The notes: generated by a model not told the origin, from the letters alone. Shown: positions 13,701 to 26,969, counted from the stretch's first letter. The stretch is DNA of 64,000 bases from Ficedula albicollis (GCF_000247815.1 NC_021700.1:23848975-23912974); one strand, 5' to 3'. Program-made: numbers and translations.

Positions 13701-14929
13701 ACTGCAGGCACACTGAACCTTGCGTGGCCATCCCGATTCCCCAAGGAGAGTGGAAGGAGAGGGCGCCATTGTGACCTTTATTTTCAACAAAATGATGTGA
13801 TATCTTCAAAATAGATCAATCATTTGCAACCAGCAAATGGCAATAAGCAGTTATATGGTGGAACATGCTGCTGAGTCCATCTTTCCAATGCTTTATGGAC
13901 CATTCCCTGGCAGAGGTAGTTGTGGATGTCCATTCGCTCCAGGCCTCTTGCTTGGCCAAACCCATTCCTAGGTTTTCATCTCTGCACTGGAGCGGCAGAG
14001 CAGGAGCATGCTGTGATTTTTCCGTGGTTCTAGATTAAACCCACTCTGAAGAGCCCTGTGTCTGCAATTCTTCTTGTACAAGTGGCTCTTTCCAAAAGAG
14101 AAAGGAATGAAGCTCCATATTAACTAAGCAGTCCTCTTACAACGACAAATTTGCAGCAAGGTGACCTGCTGTGTCAATCACCATAGCTCATGTATGGCTT
14201 TCACTATTCTCATAAACTGTGAGAAAACTAGGTTTGGTTACTTGACTCAAGGTTGGGTAAATTGCATTCTTTCTACCTTTAATTCTTTCTGCTGTTTCAG
14301 TTGGATACTTTCTTTGTCACTTCATGTCCCAAACTATTGTGTTTTATTGTGGAAAATGTGTGTTTCATTTCAATGATTGGGGATTACACACACATGCCAT
14401 TGAGTATAATGCAAGGACATTATGTGAAGGCAAGGAATCATTCTTTTTCTGCTTATTTAGAGAAAATAAAAGTTATTATTAAAATCTTCTTAACTAGATG
14501 GAGAGTAATATTAATACACAAACTACATAAGGAGACTGAAATATAGTATGGACATAAGCTAGTTGGGTGATTGAGTATTTAAAATAAGCCAGGTGTCAAG
14601 ATAGGAAACATGTAATTATGGTAGAATAAGGAGAAGTTTCTGAAAAATAAACCACAATTGGTTGTCTGTTTTCTATTTTATGATATTTCCACCAAAAATT
14701 GTAATTCCTTTTTTCTATGTTCTATTCCCCTTGTAGAGAGTGTCCCCTTGGGAAGTGGGGCCCAAGAGTCCTTTCTAGGATGGGACAGGATATTACAGCT
14801 TGGTTTGTGCACCAGCATCTTTAATATTTCCTTCCTTTCAGAAGCAAATAGAGCGTACCCTTATCTGAATGCTAATTTCCTAGTTAAAACCCTCCCTTGC
14901 TGACAAGGGACTGAAAGAGTTTTAAATCA
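13701..14929. other. Gene-free sequence
   Basis: No gene or recognised repeat. Frames of 71-81 codons at 14161-14903 are unsupported. Confidence 0.55.
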
Positions 14930-15760
14930 CAGATGTAGAGTATCAAATGCAATAATGCTCTTGCAATAGTGCATTGAAGCCTCAATTAATTAACCCTTGG
15001 GCTAAGTAGGCAGGTACATGGTGGTGGCCACAGGCGGTGGATGGATGAGATTTAAATGGGCATCTCATTTCCTCAGCACGGAACATGCCGTTTGGTTCAG
15101 AAAGGAGTCATTTTACACACTCGCCTCATTTACGCTCAGCTTTAATCCCTTTAATTCCACCTGAGATCCAAGCAAGAATGGGAAAAGAGAGAGAGGTGCA
15201 AAAGGCTACAGAGCTGGGCTTTGTTTACATATGTTTCCCCAGGGGCACCCACCCCCCAGCAGAGCCAAGGCTTCTGGCCTTTTCATTCGGCTGTGGGGGT
15301 CCAAAGCAGTTGTCATATGGAAATGGTTAAAGAGAGATTACAGCGAGCTCTTCACTGCAATCCACCCTGTTTAGAACCTGAAAAGTGAGGAGCAGGGAGA
15401 GAAGGCTGAGAGAAGGGGCTGAATTTTATCCCGGTGGATGTTGAGATGGAGCGGGGACTTAGTGCTGGAGGGTCAATTTGCAGAGCCTGTGGCAGCGTGG
15501 GCCCCAGCACAGTGACAGCTGCCACTTCCCCCTCAATGGCCCATATGGGTGCATGTCCACGTATGAGGCACATCGTGTTCTGGGGGTGATGTAAATCTCT
15601 GTCATCCCTCTGGATGGCTTTTGCGAGAACATGTAATGTGAAAGCTTCGTCCCCAGAAAGCGGACGCAATTCTGCCACGAATCAAGGGTAACAGACTGAT
15701 GCTGTGAAAATAAAAGCAGCCTCCAATAATTTCTTTGATTCACTTGGAGGTTTTTGAGCA
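14930..15760. promoter_or_regulatory. Candidate conserved non-coding block
   Basis: Repeat-free and more balanced in base composition than its surroundings. It has homeodomain-type sites ('caattaattaaccc' near 14983, 'tttaattcc' near 15150), retained CpGs, and a non-decayed look up to about 15720. Minus-strand frames of 100-108 codons (15352-15761) overlap each other and contain no domain I know. The call is from texture only; alignment is needed. Confidence 0.3.
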
Positions 15761-16789
15761 TGCTGTGCTTTGCTTCTCAGTTTTGCTTGCTTTCTGTGGT
15801 CCTCATAATGCAGGGGTCTGCTATCAGAACCTTGTGCCAAAATTTAGAGCAAATGTCACAGAATATTTATGGATAATGAATTTTGAATTTATTATAGTTA
15901 TTGCACAGAAAATCTGATATCTCAGCACAGTGCTCCCTCAATCAAAGATATGCAGACAAGTGCGTGACCTATGCAACCGATTAACCCGGTAGAATTTAAA
16001 ATATCAGATATTTGCAACAAATTTCACTTGAATAAGACTGGAAAATGTTCACAGAAATTATTCAGTGAATGGTTGAGAATAATGAACCTGTTTTTAAAAA
16101 CCCAGAATCTCTTCCTTACCGACCACTGAAAAAAAAAGGCAGAATGTATTGTATTATGCATTACAGTTGCATTAGGTGCCTGGGTATTCTAAAACATCTG
16201 TACACTAGGTAGTGCTACTTATCTGAAGGTATATGGAGGAGGTTTGAGAGAGGGTGCTGTTTTTAAGGAGAACCAAGCTGTTTGTACTAAATGCTCTGCA
16301 TCTGTGTTTGCTCCCACTGTGCGTAGCAGTGCTGTGGAGGATAAGCCGGACTGTTCCTGGTGGGAATGTATCGATGGCACGTGCTTGTTTCTCCAGACCT
16401 TGTTCCGCGCCAGCTGCGTTTGTGCATGTCCAGAAGCCTCTGCAGATAAACCCAGCAGTGGGTGACACAGCATGGAGAGATACCCCACACGCCCCTTTTG
16501 CCCTCTGCCTGCACTGATGGCTGCTGAAGCCAGACGCATTCGTCACACCTGTGGGCTGCTGCCTTTCAGTGCAATGTGTGGAGAGATGCCGCCGGGGCGC
16601 GGAGCTGTGGGATGATGCACTGCTGGGGGTGTGATGCACTGGGGTGGGATGGTGCCTACCAGAGTCACGGCCCGCCCTGTCCCACCTGCCATCCCCACTA
16701 GGCCACAGGACTCTCCATCTCATTTCCCTCCACGCGATTTACCATCTGTGAGCTTGTCTTCAACCCAATAAAAATCATCTCGCTTTTGA
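15761..16789. other. Gene-free; GC-richer patch at 16230-16720
   Basis: The patch has scattered CpGs ('gccgccggggcgcgg' near 16588) and several overlapping frames, the longest 172 codons on the minus strand at 16205-16723. The frames overlap on both strands and show no domain, so I do not call an exon. A decayed repeat or a regulatory patch are alternatives. Confidence 0.45.
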
Positions 16790-17180
16790 CTAACAAGAAA
16801 AGGAAACAGTGCTCATTGTGGGGTTTGGGGAAAATGGCTTCACTAATCTGCAGGATGAGAATGGAGTGATTTATAGGCGGATTTAACTGTGGGCCATGAT
16901 TAGGGGGCCGGTAGTAAGTGCATTAGATGTCTAAGTGTGGCAATAGAGTAAATAGGCGTTTTATTTATCGCAGTGCCAGGGGCCTCTTAGCGGAAGAGCG
17001 CTTCTCCAAATTGAAATATAGCAGAGTTTACACTCCTGATTAGGGCTTCAAGCGCAGAGCCCAAGGCTATCAGCGAGCAGAAACAACGCTCGCTGACACC
17101 TAATTGTCACTGGATTAATGTGCAAACAGGGACAGCAAACAGCAACAACAAATAACCCGGTGTCAGAGCTGCTGGTGGCA
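16790..17180. promoter_or_regulatory. Candidate conserved non-coding element
   Basis: A dense, repeat-free block with the texture of vertebrate developmental enhancers. It has many TAAT/ATTA cores ('cctaattgtc', 'ggattaatgtgc', 'ctgattaggg', 'catgattaggg'), a Cdx/Hox-like 'ttttatttatcg' near 16960, and clustered CpGs ('cttagcggaagagcgcttc', 'caagcgcagag', 'aacgctcgctgac') unusual in AT-rich desert. No frame of interest. Conservation is inferred, not shown. Confidence 0.45.
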
Positions 17181-19790
17181 GTGTCCACTAAGTGACTGGG
17201 GGCCAAATTGAAGTTTATATCTCAGAATCCGCTGAGATCAATGCATCAGCTGGGTAGACAGGGTTGGAAATATTTTGCTGTTATATGTATTTACATACGG
17301 TACAGGTGTGGAGCTAGCTATAAAAAAAAATTTGCTTTCGTGCCAGATGTGAACCATGTGTGCTGTACTGCCAGGTACCAGCAGAGGCTCCCCCTCCAGA
17401 AATTATTATCCCCCTTTGAATGCCCCCACACTTAACAAAATTAATTCCTTATAAAGATGCCCAACATGTATGTGTGATTGTGTCTGTAATAAAATAAAGC
17501 TTGTGAGGAAAGGTAATATACTGTATTAGACCACCTGACACTGCATGAGGAAAGACAGACAAGTTTCTGAGCTAAAAAAGCCTTCTTTATGCGGAAAAAT
17601 GCATAATCTGTATGTGTGAATTCATAAGCCTCAGAATAGGCGACTGTTTCCTTCTCTGAATTATTAAGGGGGTATATATATCAATATTATTCTATGGATT
17701 CACAAATATGCCCATTGTTATCATGTATATCATGTGAAGCTACGCACCATATGCCTGTAAGCTAAGTATGGGCAATATTGTTCAATTTATTTCCTTTATG
17801 CTTCATAGCCATTCAGGTAATTTATGTGAATAAGGTCTTTTGCTCTATGATCTTGTGACTTTCACTGGCATCTCCATATAAAATTTTATAACCCTGTTTG
17901 TGAATCAAATCATTCCCACAACTACTGATTCAATCTGGGTCGCCACCTGTCCAGCTTTGGACTGGAGGAAGCAGTTTAGGCAATTGAGGTCTGGATTTTC
18001 CACTTCTGAATCTGGTTTGGCTTGCTCATTTCAAGGTATATCTACTCAAGATTTCACTACTGCAGCAAGACAGACTAAAAAACCACGCTGTTCTCTTCAT
18101 TTGCCTCTTTTTAAATTGAGAAATTAGTATAATTTCTTTGGAACAAACAAAAACTATTAAAAATGAATTTGAAAACAAATGCAAGAATAGGTTAGCAGCC
18201 ACAGAGTCCACGTATTCATTTTTTTCCCATAATTAGCTATTGAAGGAGGAAAAGTCACAAATATATGATTTATATGCCTAAATGTATTTCTAAAGTTCTT
18301 AAGTTTTATTGACCATGAAAGTTGGTCTTTCCCTGTGTTAAGAACTGAAGAAGCTATAGAGCTAGCTAGTGGCTCAATGGTGCAAAGTCTTATGATTTAA
18401 TCTTGACATTTGCAATTTTTTTCTGTAAAATATTACTTTCTTTATTTCAGGACTTTAGTGTAAAACCTCATAATTTCCTTTAGGCTCCATTTGATTGTCA
18501 ATTGCACAACTCTCTCCAAATCTTAAAGCTTATCATTTTCATACACATAAGATTTATTTCTTTTGTAACACAATAGAATGTTCTTTGATGCAAATTCTCC
18601 TTATTTCTCTTGCATCCTGATCCCTCCCTGCTTGTAGCTAGGATTTTTTTGTACACAGGTGACAGACCTTGGGTTTGTGAGCTTTGAATTTTCTGTAGCT
18701 TCACTTAGAATTGTTTCAAATATCCATATCTGGGATTGAACTAGCTGCAGATCTGCTCTGCTCTGCTTAATGATTTTCAGGAAGTGGTGGCCTTGCTATT
18801 GACATATTTGGAGAAGGAATAGGATCAATTTTCAATATTGAAACCAGTCCAATATCTATTTACACACTATTTATTTCAGAAACTCAAAACTACACAAGAC
18901 TAGGGAGAAAAGGTTTGCAAAATTGCAAACACTCCTGGTTTTCTCTTAGGTCATTTAGAGTCAGAAAATCATAAAACTGGGTTTGCAACAGGGAAGTCCC
19001 TAGTTCATTTTGCTAACAATATGCTTGATGAATTCAATGTATTTTTAATCCAAGTGTAAAACTCTAAGGACATCCAAGGTGCTGACTAGAGCATGAAAAT
19101 CTAAATTAATGCTCTGCCAGAATGACAGTGCTTAAACAACCAAAATATCACCCACAGGCATTAGGTTTTCTGAGAAGTTCATAATCTATATATTGTTATT
19201 GTAAAGATTGTGATTTCATGCAGAAAATAATTCACAAATCATAATTAACATCGCTCCCAATAGGTGACCAAAGTCTTTAAATACACATTTTACATTTTGC
19301 TGTTTCAAAAAGCTATACAACCCTGTAATACATAATTACTACAATATTTAGGATGTATATTGGGCAATACTGTTCAGTATATCAACAAAGAATCATAAAT
19401 CAAAGGATAGCTTTGCTTAACTGTATGTAATATCGGTATTTTATATTTTAATTACCTAAAATCTGCCAGGTAATAGCTTTTAACAGTACAGATTCACTGC
19501 GTGTAGCCAATGAACTATTTGAAACAGGTTCGAACTGGAAGATGCTTGTTTTTACAGACTGTTGTAAAATGGATCCTGTTTCCCTACTTGGGCAAAATGC
19601 CCAGAGGAGATGACAGGAATTCTGCCTGAACAAGGACTGCACAATTAGCAGCAAAACATGCCAGTCAGAGTGTTTTGCACCAAGGAATTCTGAATAGTGT
19701 TGCCCAAAAGAAAATGCCCGTGTCTTCCTCACGAACAGGAATGGGCCACTAGGTATGAGATTTTAGAGCCCTTCCTGCAGAAAGAGAGCA
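17181..19790. other. Gene-free AT-rich sequence
   Basis: No gene or recognised repeat. At 18960-19020 'gagtcagaaaatcataaaac' faintly recalls a reversed CR1 tail but is too diverged to call. Confidence 0.55.
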
Positions 19791-19843
19791 GGGGGGAAAG
19801 GAAAAAAAAAAAAAAAAAGGAAAAGAAAGAAAAAGAAAAAGGG
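19791..19843 (+). repeat. Purine-only tract (poly-A/GA)
   Basis: Fifty-three bases of A and G only: a six-G start, an A run of 17 at 19802-19818, then GAAA-type units. A short simple repeat with no sign of a retroposed gene beside it. Confidence 0.85.
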
Positions 19844-20530
19844 TTGATTTGCAGCACTAACAAGCAAAATTCAACTGTGAGGGACCTCACTGTGTCGTCC
19901 TGCCTGCCGGTGATGCCCGCTGCCAGGCTCTGCAAAGGCGCTGGGCTGCTGGCCAGCACAGCCAACTGCAGGACTGGGGCTTGAATCTATTCCTCACTAG
20001 CAGAGCTGACTGCAGAATTAAAGCTTTCAGCCACAATTTTCAAGTTGATAACACATGGAGACAGCAGTCCCGCCCACGTGATAGCAATTGCAGCCCTCAA
20101 ACAGTTGATTTTAGCCTCCTCTGGGCAAAGAGTTTTTGTTTTATTTATATATAAATCATCCAAGTGTATCCATGCTGTATAGATGATAGTAGTAAAGAGA
20201 TGCTCGTGGATTCCAGTACAGATGCAGCAAGGAAAACACTGGGAAGTTTCAGGAGGAATGAGGAAAAAAGTGAGAAGACAATAAATTGAGTTTAGTTCAC
20301 TGAGCTGTTGAGGAAGGAAAAACAATTAAACTCTGGCTTTAACAAACCCTTATTGAGACACTGATTGCTCTGTAACAGAAATAGTTGTGCCACGCTGACA
20401 TTTGTTCATTAACCAGTCATGAATTTGTGTCACACATCAAATACTAGTAATGAAACAATATTAAAATGATGGTTTGCATTTTAGCCCAAATACATGATGG
20501 GTATTAACACACCTACACAAACATTTTAAG
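19844..20530. other. Gene-free sequence
   Basis: Nothing recognisable. The 112-codon minus frame at 19987-20325 has no domain features. Confidence 0.55.
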
Positions 20531-20681
20531 CATCATATTAAAATATGTGTTTGGACAAATATGAGTTGAGGTATGGTTTAAATTATTACTGGCTTCAAGA
20601 AAATCGCATCATATTAAAATATGTGTTTGGACAAATACGAGTTGAGGGTTGGTTTAAATTATTACTGGCTTCAAGAAAATC
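20531..20681. repeat. Tandem duplication, period 76 bp, two copies
   Basis: Copy 1 at 20531-20606 and copy 2 at 20607-20681 both run from 'catcatattaaaatatg' to 'ggcttcaagaaaatc'. They differ at about three positions (for example 'atgagttgaggtatgg' against 'acgagttgagggttgg'). A recent local duplication of unique sequence. Confidence 0.95.
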
Positions 20682-22524
20682 TGATTTGAACAAAAATGGG
20701 TACTGGTGTGTAAAAAGCACAAGAAAAAAACAGCCTTTCAAGCACTGTAGGGCTGCCAAATTACTCTGCCAAAACACTCATTACAGAAAGGTGGGCTGAA
20801 GCAGGAACACAGTCTTGGCTCTATTGGACATTTTCACACAACAAAGTGTCATGGCATAAATTAAAGTCTGGGCATGGAAGACCTAAATTGCAGAGTTTAA
20901 TTTCAATGAATCAGCTTTTTTTATTAATCTTTGTTTCTCTTACCACTCTGTTTTGTGAGCAGCAGACTGCTAACTGTAAGTTGCAACTGTTCTCTTTAGT
21001 AATAAAAGCTGTGATTGGAAGGGTTAATAATGTGAGTTAACGAAGCAGAGTTTACCAGTGAGTTTGAACATCCTCAAAGAAATGTGAGTAATCTATCTAA
21101 TCAATTACTGGATGCTATAAAGTGCCTTCATGTTTTCGGTTTCTTCAGCACGATGGCATCAGCCAACCACCCAGCCAGTCCACAGCCACCAGTGAGGGCA
21201 AGTCCTACTTCCATTCTGTTTTGTCCCCTCCTCTCCCTCTGCTCCCAGACAGGCACTTCTGGCACTTGTCATGCACACTGACCCTCCCCAGGCTCCTCTG
21301 AGAACTGATTCAGTGTGCCAACCTGGCAGAAAACTAATGCAGCTAAAAGGAGGTGATTTTCTGCTGGGTGACTGAGCTGAAAGAAAAGGAGGGAGGTTCT
21401 GATGAGCAAAGAAGATGGTGCAAGGCAGGTGGTGGGACCATGTGGCAAGAGAGAGAGGTAGTGAGGGGAAGGGGAAGAGAAGAAAGGATTAGTGGGGAGA
21501 GGAGACGAGATCTGCCTCTCTGGGAATGGACAAACCACGAGACAGCTACTCCTACAATTGCAGATCTGGATTGTGATTTTGTTGTATGAATTGTCTAGTG
21601 ACAGCACTAACTCGAAGCATTCCTGCTCCAAGACTACCAACACAAATCCCAAGTTACTAGCAACACTATTAGCATTCACAATGAATAGCTTGTGAATTGG
21701 AGGCAATAGGGCACAACAAGTCCAGCAAATGCACTGGATTAAAGGCAAGTGGCAGCTTGGTGGACTGTGCCTTATCTAGCAGAATAATAATTTAATTGAA
21801 TCTCATTTGACAAGTGAAAGTAAGTCAAGGTGCAGAAACCACCATTGGTACTTCCAATCACAGTGGGGCAGTTTTGGCTGAACGGGTCACCTGCACAGGG
21901 TCCTCTGAGAACCTTCAGTTCAGATGTAAGGGTTTTTCCATTGGGACAGCTGAGGTATACCAAGACTTTCAACTTAAACTACACTGAACAACTGTGCACC
22001 TCGAAAAATTCCCTGGCATCTTCCGAGTATGACATTAGGAACTAGGTGGGAAGGACATGTCCCATTACTGAGAGGCCAAAGAAATTCTGAGGGGGGCGAA
22101 TTCTAATTCTTCTCTAAATGCATTTCCTCTCTGCTTCTATCTATGAAGATCACTAAGTCCCTGTGTGCCATTACAGCAAGACATATATTCCGAACAAAAC
22201 CATCCAGAGCTCTGAAAGAGGTAACACAATAGTCCTAATGATCTGATTTTGGGTTTGCTCTTTAACATTAGAAATGCCTGGTATAGTTCCAGGAAAATTA
22301 AGGTTACGTGCAGAATGGAAAAATTACTATTCAAATGTGTTCCAAATTTGGAAGACATTGCTTGTTTGGTTTTTAACTCTTTTTTCGCTGCCTTAGGAAG
22401 AGAACTGTTTAGAACATAACAAGTTATTAGTATCAGAGCTGTAAAGGCCAAGATATGTGTTTCCCAGTGATAGCAGTGGTTAGGATGCTTCACATAAAGT
22501 AAGAATTCTGCACTTGGAACAGGG
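20682..22524. other. Gene-free sequence
   Basis: No gene recognised. The 159-codon (21269-21748) and 150-codon (22137-22589) minus frames show no domains, and other frames overlap them. A purine-rich stretch lies at 21376-21510. Confidence 0.5.
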
Positions 22525-23045
22525 CGCGTATGGACAGCAAGATGCTGGATGGGAACTCCATGAAAAGGGGCCTGTGGCAAGTTGCACACGAGTCAGCAGT
22601 GCCCTGGCAGCCAGGAGGGCCACCCCTGTCTTGGAGGCACCGGGCACAGCATCACAGCCAGGCAAGGGAGGGGATTGTCCTGCTCTGCTCTGCACTGGGG
22701 CAGCCTCAGTTCAAGTGCTGAGGGCAGTTCTGGGTGCCACAATACAAAAAAACCAGACATTTGGGTATTAGATGACAGGACAAGGAGATGGCATGGAAGT
22801 GTGCCTCATGAGGTTTAGGTTGGGTATCAGGAAAAGGTTCTTTACCCAGTGTTGGTTTGGCACAGAAAGAGGTTCCCCAGGGACCAGGGAAGTGGTCACA
22901 GCCTGACAGAGTTTAAGAAGCACTTAGACATTGCTCTCAGGCACATGGTGCAACTCCTGGGGTGTCCTGCGTAGGGCCAGGAGCTGGGTTTTATGATCCT
23001 TGCAGGCTCCTTCCAACTCAGTATGTTTTATGATTTCATAATAAA
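22525..23045 (+). mobile_element. CR1 LINE 3' end, 5'-truncated
   Basis: CR1 (chicken repeat 1) is the main non-LTR retrotransposon of birds. From about 22560 the sequence follows the 3' end of CR1 ORF2 ('cacacgagtcagcagtgcc', 'ggcagccaggagggcca', 'agttctgggtgccac'). It passes into the 3' UTR ('gtatcaggaaaaggttctt', 'ccccagggaccagggaag', 'agcctgacagagtttaag') and ends 'ctccttccaactcagtatg' plus 'ttttatgatttcata'. It is 5'-truncated, as most CR1 copies are, with internal deletions, and cannot be active. Short frames over 22480-22818 are remnants in several reading frames. Confidence 0.85.
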
Positions 23046-24603
23046 TAAATACTCTGTAAATACAGTGTAATTCAGTAAATACACTGAATGATAAAAACAC
23101 ATATGAAAATTGGTAGAAAAGATATGAGGGGAATACATTGGATTTTGTGCATGGATAGAGGTAGAACTGTAAAAATACAAAAAACACCGTGGCCGGTGGT
23201 GGAACAACATGCTTTTTCCAACTCATACTTTGAAATCTCCTAAACCAGACAAGTATTTTTTGGAGGTCCCAGCCTATGCAAAGCAGCTTAAATCAAAATG
23301 GGACATTGCACTCTGGGGCCTATCATCTCTAGGACTTATAATGTGAATGGAAACTGTGATCATCTATGCTCTACACAAATGAGGTGTAGCCTCTTAAAGG
23401 GAGTGAGGCAGCCCCAGTGAGACACCGCTGGAAAGTTCCAACCATAGGGAAGATGGACATCTTGGAAAAATTAAATTAATCCCATAATAGTATATAAATC
23501 TGTACAACACAGCCTTTTAAAATATTCCCAACTCTCTGAAGACTTAATCAACGTGATACAAATTACAGAATCATTTAAGAGTGTTGGTATGATGAAAAAC
23601 CCCATGCTTTTGTCCCTGTGGAACGTTAACAATATCAGGACAAGCTGGTTATCCAAAATACCGGTAAAATTACATCTCTTCTGCCAAGGTTGATGAAATT
23701 ATGATGACTACATGTCAGTTTCTTCCTGATTAAAGGGAAATCTATGGTCAAGTATGCCTTGAAGTTCTTCAGGTTCATTAACAAGGTCAAAATCAATGTT
23801 ATTTTACTGTTTGGAATCATTTTTGGCGGAACAATGAAAAGAAACCATAGTAGAAGTAGTCTTAATATAATCATTTTCTTTTCATTGTTCTTTATGGGAA
23901 AATAATTTGGCCCGAAATTTAGTGGTCCCATCAGGGAGGTGATATCTTTAAAAAGGTGGTCTGAAGGACAGGTTTTACTGTACTTTAATAGGCTTATAGA
24001 TTAATATAAATCTTAATATTCATAATCTGTACTCTTCCTTCTCTCAATATCTCGTTCATCTATACATCTATTTGTAATGTGTGTTTCAAACACAAGTTAA
24101 ACTTTATTTTATTGAGAGTACCAAGAGTGCTTTAGGGATAATAATTTCTGAAAAAGCCAGCAGATCAAATGTTTAGCTAGTTTTTCTCTCAAAAACAATT
24201 TTGTTCTAAAAAAGAAAGAAATTTACTGGTGCCTTCTAGCTGAATGTTCCTTGAATATTTAGAAATATCTTACTGCCTGGAATAAAATATATCAATTAAA
24301 CAGTGGTTATTGTTGCAATGAAATGCACAGTTATCAGCCCAATTTGTACTCCTGTGGAAAGATAAAATCCTAGAACAATTCAGTGTCAAAACTACCAGTC
24401 CATTTTTAATAGAGTTATTCATAAAATTAATCAAATAACTTTAATTTTCAGGTCAGAAATGCAGCAATGTAAGCCTCCTGTTAAAGAACATCATGTAAAT
24501 AATGTGTAAGTCCACCTTTTGTAGCATGATTTTTAAGAGGAGAAGAATACTAGAAGGCATACCAGAAAGATATTTAAGCACTTGAAATATTTGTCCCCAA
24601 GGA
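23046..24603. other. Gene-free AT-rich sequence
   Basis: No gene or identifiable repeat. A 98-codon minus frame at 23635-23931 is unsupported. Confidence 0.55.
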
Positions 24604-24627
24604 CACCTAGAATATTTATTCTAGGTG
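24604..24627. other. Perfect 10-bp inverted repeat (hairpin)
   Basis: CACCTAGAAT and its reverse complement ATTCTAGGTG are separated by ATTT. The stem is too short for a microRNA precursor and has no terminator-like context relevant to a eukaryote. Probably chance. Confidence 0.8.
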
Positions 24628-25321
24628 CAGTGCCTTTAAATGGGAGCAGTTGTCATTTGTTGTTGTTGTCATTAGTTTTTATGTAAGCTGTACATAGGAA
24701 AATTTACAAGTGTCTGCTAATGCCTCTTTGTATTAACAGAGAACAGCACTAAGCAAATGCTGCTTGTGTGAAGTGATGAACATTACTTTATAATATCCAG
24801 CCATTATCTACTAACTGAAAAATTAGTTGGGCTTTGGTAAATTGCATGCACAGGCCAGTACTTATCTACTTTCTGCTGATTAGAGCATGAAATATTTGCA
24901 TGATTTGTATTGCTTTTACAGAAATCAGGACAGAGCATGTCAAATATCCCCAAGTCATGAAAAAGCAACATCTGCTACATGGAAGATACTGGACCAAATC
25001 TGTTTGTGTTCAGTACAGAGTGTGGTATCAGGCAGGATTATTTTGCAGGTACAGCCCAGATGAGAATGTACCCACAAAGTCTGCTTATATTTTTACCTGT
25101 CACCTCTTAGCTGTGGAGAATCAAGTGATTAATGTATTACTCTACTGGCTATTACAGAGCTGTTGGTCTGTTTTGAATTTCTTTAATATGAGCCGAGCAG
25201 GGAACCACTGTTCACTTTCTAGCATGAATACCAAAATGGAATTTGTAAGTAATCAGCAAGGTGGCCCAGATTTTTTTCTGCCAGCTATTAGATGGCTGAT
25301 CTTGGACTGGATATACATATA
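24628..25321. other. Gene-free sequence
   Basis: A 140-codon plus frame (24900-25322) is the longest non-repetitive open frame hereabouts. It has no domain, no clear start context and no splice support, and I do not call it a gene. Confidence 0.5.
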
Positions 25322-25486
25322 AAGCAAAAGCAAACAAAACAAATAAACAAAAAAATCAAACAAACAAAAAAAAAAAAAAAACAAACAAACAAAAAAAAAA
25401 CAAAAAATCAAACAAAAAAAAACCAAACAAACAAACCACAAAACCCAAAAAAACCCAAAAACCCAACAATCCCAAAAAATCCAACC
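25322..25486 (+). repeat. A-rich simple repeat, (AAAC)n-like
   Basis: About 165 bp of A with scattered C and little else, in units AAAC, CAAAAAA and AACCC. It contains an A run of 15 near 25367-25381. It could be a degenerate microsatellite or the expanded tail of a lost retroposon. The flanks show no element body. Confidence 0.9.
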
Positions 25487-26969
25487 CGCCGAATTATGTC
25501 TGAATGCTAAGAAGCATTAGCAGAACTTCACAGCCGAGCTGACCATCTGGAATAATGGACAGTATTGGCTGTCTTCCATTAGAGGGAATCATTCAAAGTC
25601 ATAACGGGCAGTGGTCACTAGGGAAAGGAAGGGAGAGAAAGCTAGTCATTCTTTTATATTTGTATGGAGTATTAGTGAAGATTTATTAAAACACTTGTCT
25701 TATTCCTACATTTGACAGTCATGGTTATTAATATCTTTAGCTACCTTTGATAAAGATATTGCTTACTATATTTTGAAATGGTTTACAATAGTATATCAAG
25801 TGCAACATCTTTATTGTCAGATTTTGAAGTTGGAAAAAAGGGTGCTAATGTCTCTGGGATTTCTCTGGTAGACAGACAGAGTAAGAGGTTTTACTAAATT
25901 TTAATACCCAAAGAAAATCTGGTTCATCTTTTAAAACCCTATATTTTTTATTGCATTGTTTTGCATATAATTACTTGCCTTTTCTATTAGAAGAGTTTAT
26001 TAATACATCCACATTTTGTTTGAGGGTTAAAAAGAATTAAGTTTTTTTTTTTCTGTGATAGTAGCTTGCACAGTGAATTACAATGCACTTAGGTTGGCAA
26101 TATCCCCAGATAAAATATGATCATCAAATCTTAATCTATGCAGTGGTTAAAATATCACTGTTTCATTTCAATATTTCAGCAGAAGAATAAGTAGCACACA
26201 TGTTTATGACAGAATTATTTTAATAATTTATTTGATGGTGCATCTTTATAAGGGCATTTCCTTTCTTTTCTGTGATTTACAAAAATCAATAGTGATAAAT
26301 AAGAAGGGACCACTGAAAAAGTTTGTAGGCTTAGGACTCATTTTTAAAAAATATTCTCTCAAATCTTGAAAAGCATTATGACTCCTAAAATGCATTTAAT
26401 GGGCCAAAGGATCAAAATCATAAGCACTGGCGAAAAGTATTACTGAAACATTGCTTGACAAGCACAGGACCCCTATATTTAGGATGAATAAAACACTTTA
26501 CACTAGTAATCATGAACAACTTCTTTTGTGTGAATAATGGACATCACCTCACACACATCCAAACCAAGTGAGTGCCAGGTGAAGTTCTCCCATTATTTAT
26601 GTCTCACAGCCCCTGAGGAGTCAATGAGGTTGCAAGGCTATACAGAATTAAGTTCTTTATTTTCCCTAACCTCATATAACAAATTTTAATTTTTACCCGT
26701 GAGTAATTCCCACTTAAAAATTAACCATTTAATATTTACCCATACAGAGAATAGGAATCTCTAGTCAGTTATTTAGGCCACACTTAAAATGTGTTTGGAC
26801 TATGCTTTAAAAAAAAGCAGACTTTTTTCAGGATTATCAATTTTAAAATGTTGATGAGTGGAAGAAAACTATCATATCTATCTTTCCTTCTCCGAACTCA
26901 AACCCAGCAAGTACTAATAATAGTATCTGTGGCAAACCTCATCTCCCTGGTACAGGATGGTAGGCTTCC
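25487..26969. other. Gene-free AT-rich sequence
   Basis: No gene or recognised repeat. T-run of 11 at about 26042-26052. Confidence 0.55.

Noticed and set aside
16205..16723. 172-codon minus-strand frame in a GC-richer patch
   Set aside because: Competing frames on both strands, no domain; open because the patch is GC-rich.
18960..19020. Possible reversed CR1 tail
   Set aside because: Only a few words resemble the CR1 end; too diverged to call.
21269..22589. Minus-strand frames of 159 and 150 codons
   Set aside because: No domain or exon structure; the first runs over a pyrimidine-rich stretch.
24900..25322. 140-codon plus-strand frame
   Set aside because: No domain, no splice or promoter context, composition of AT-rich non-coding DNA; it ends at an A-rich simple repeat.
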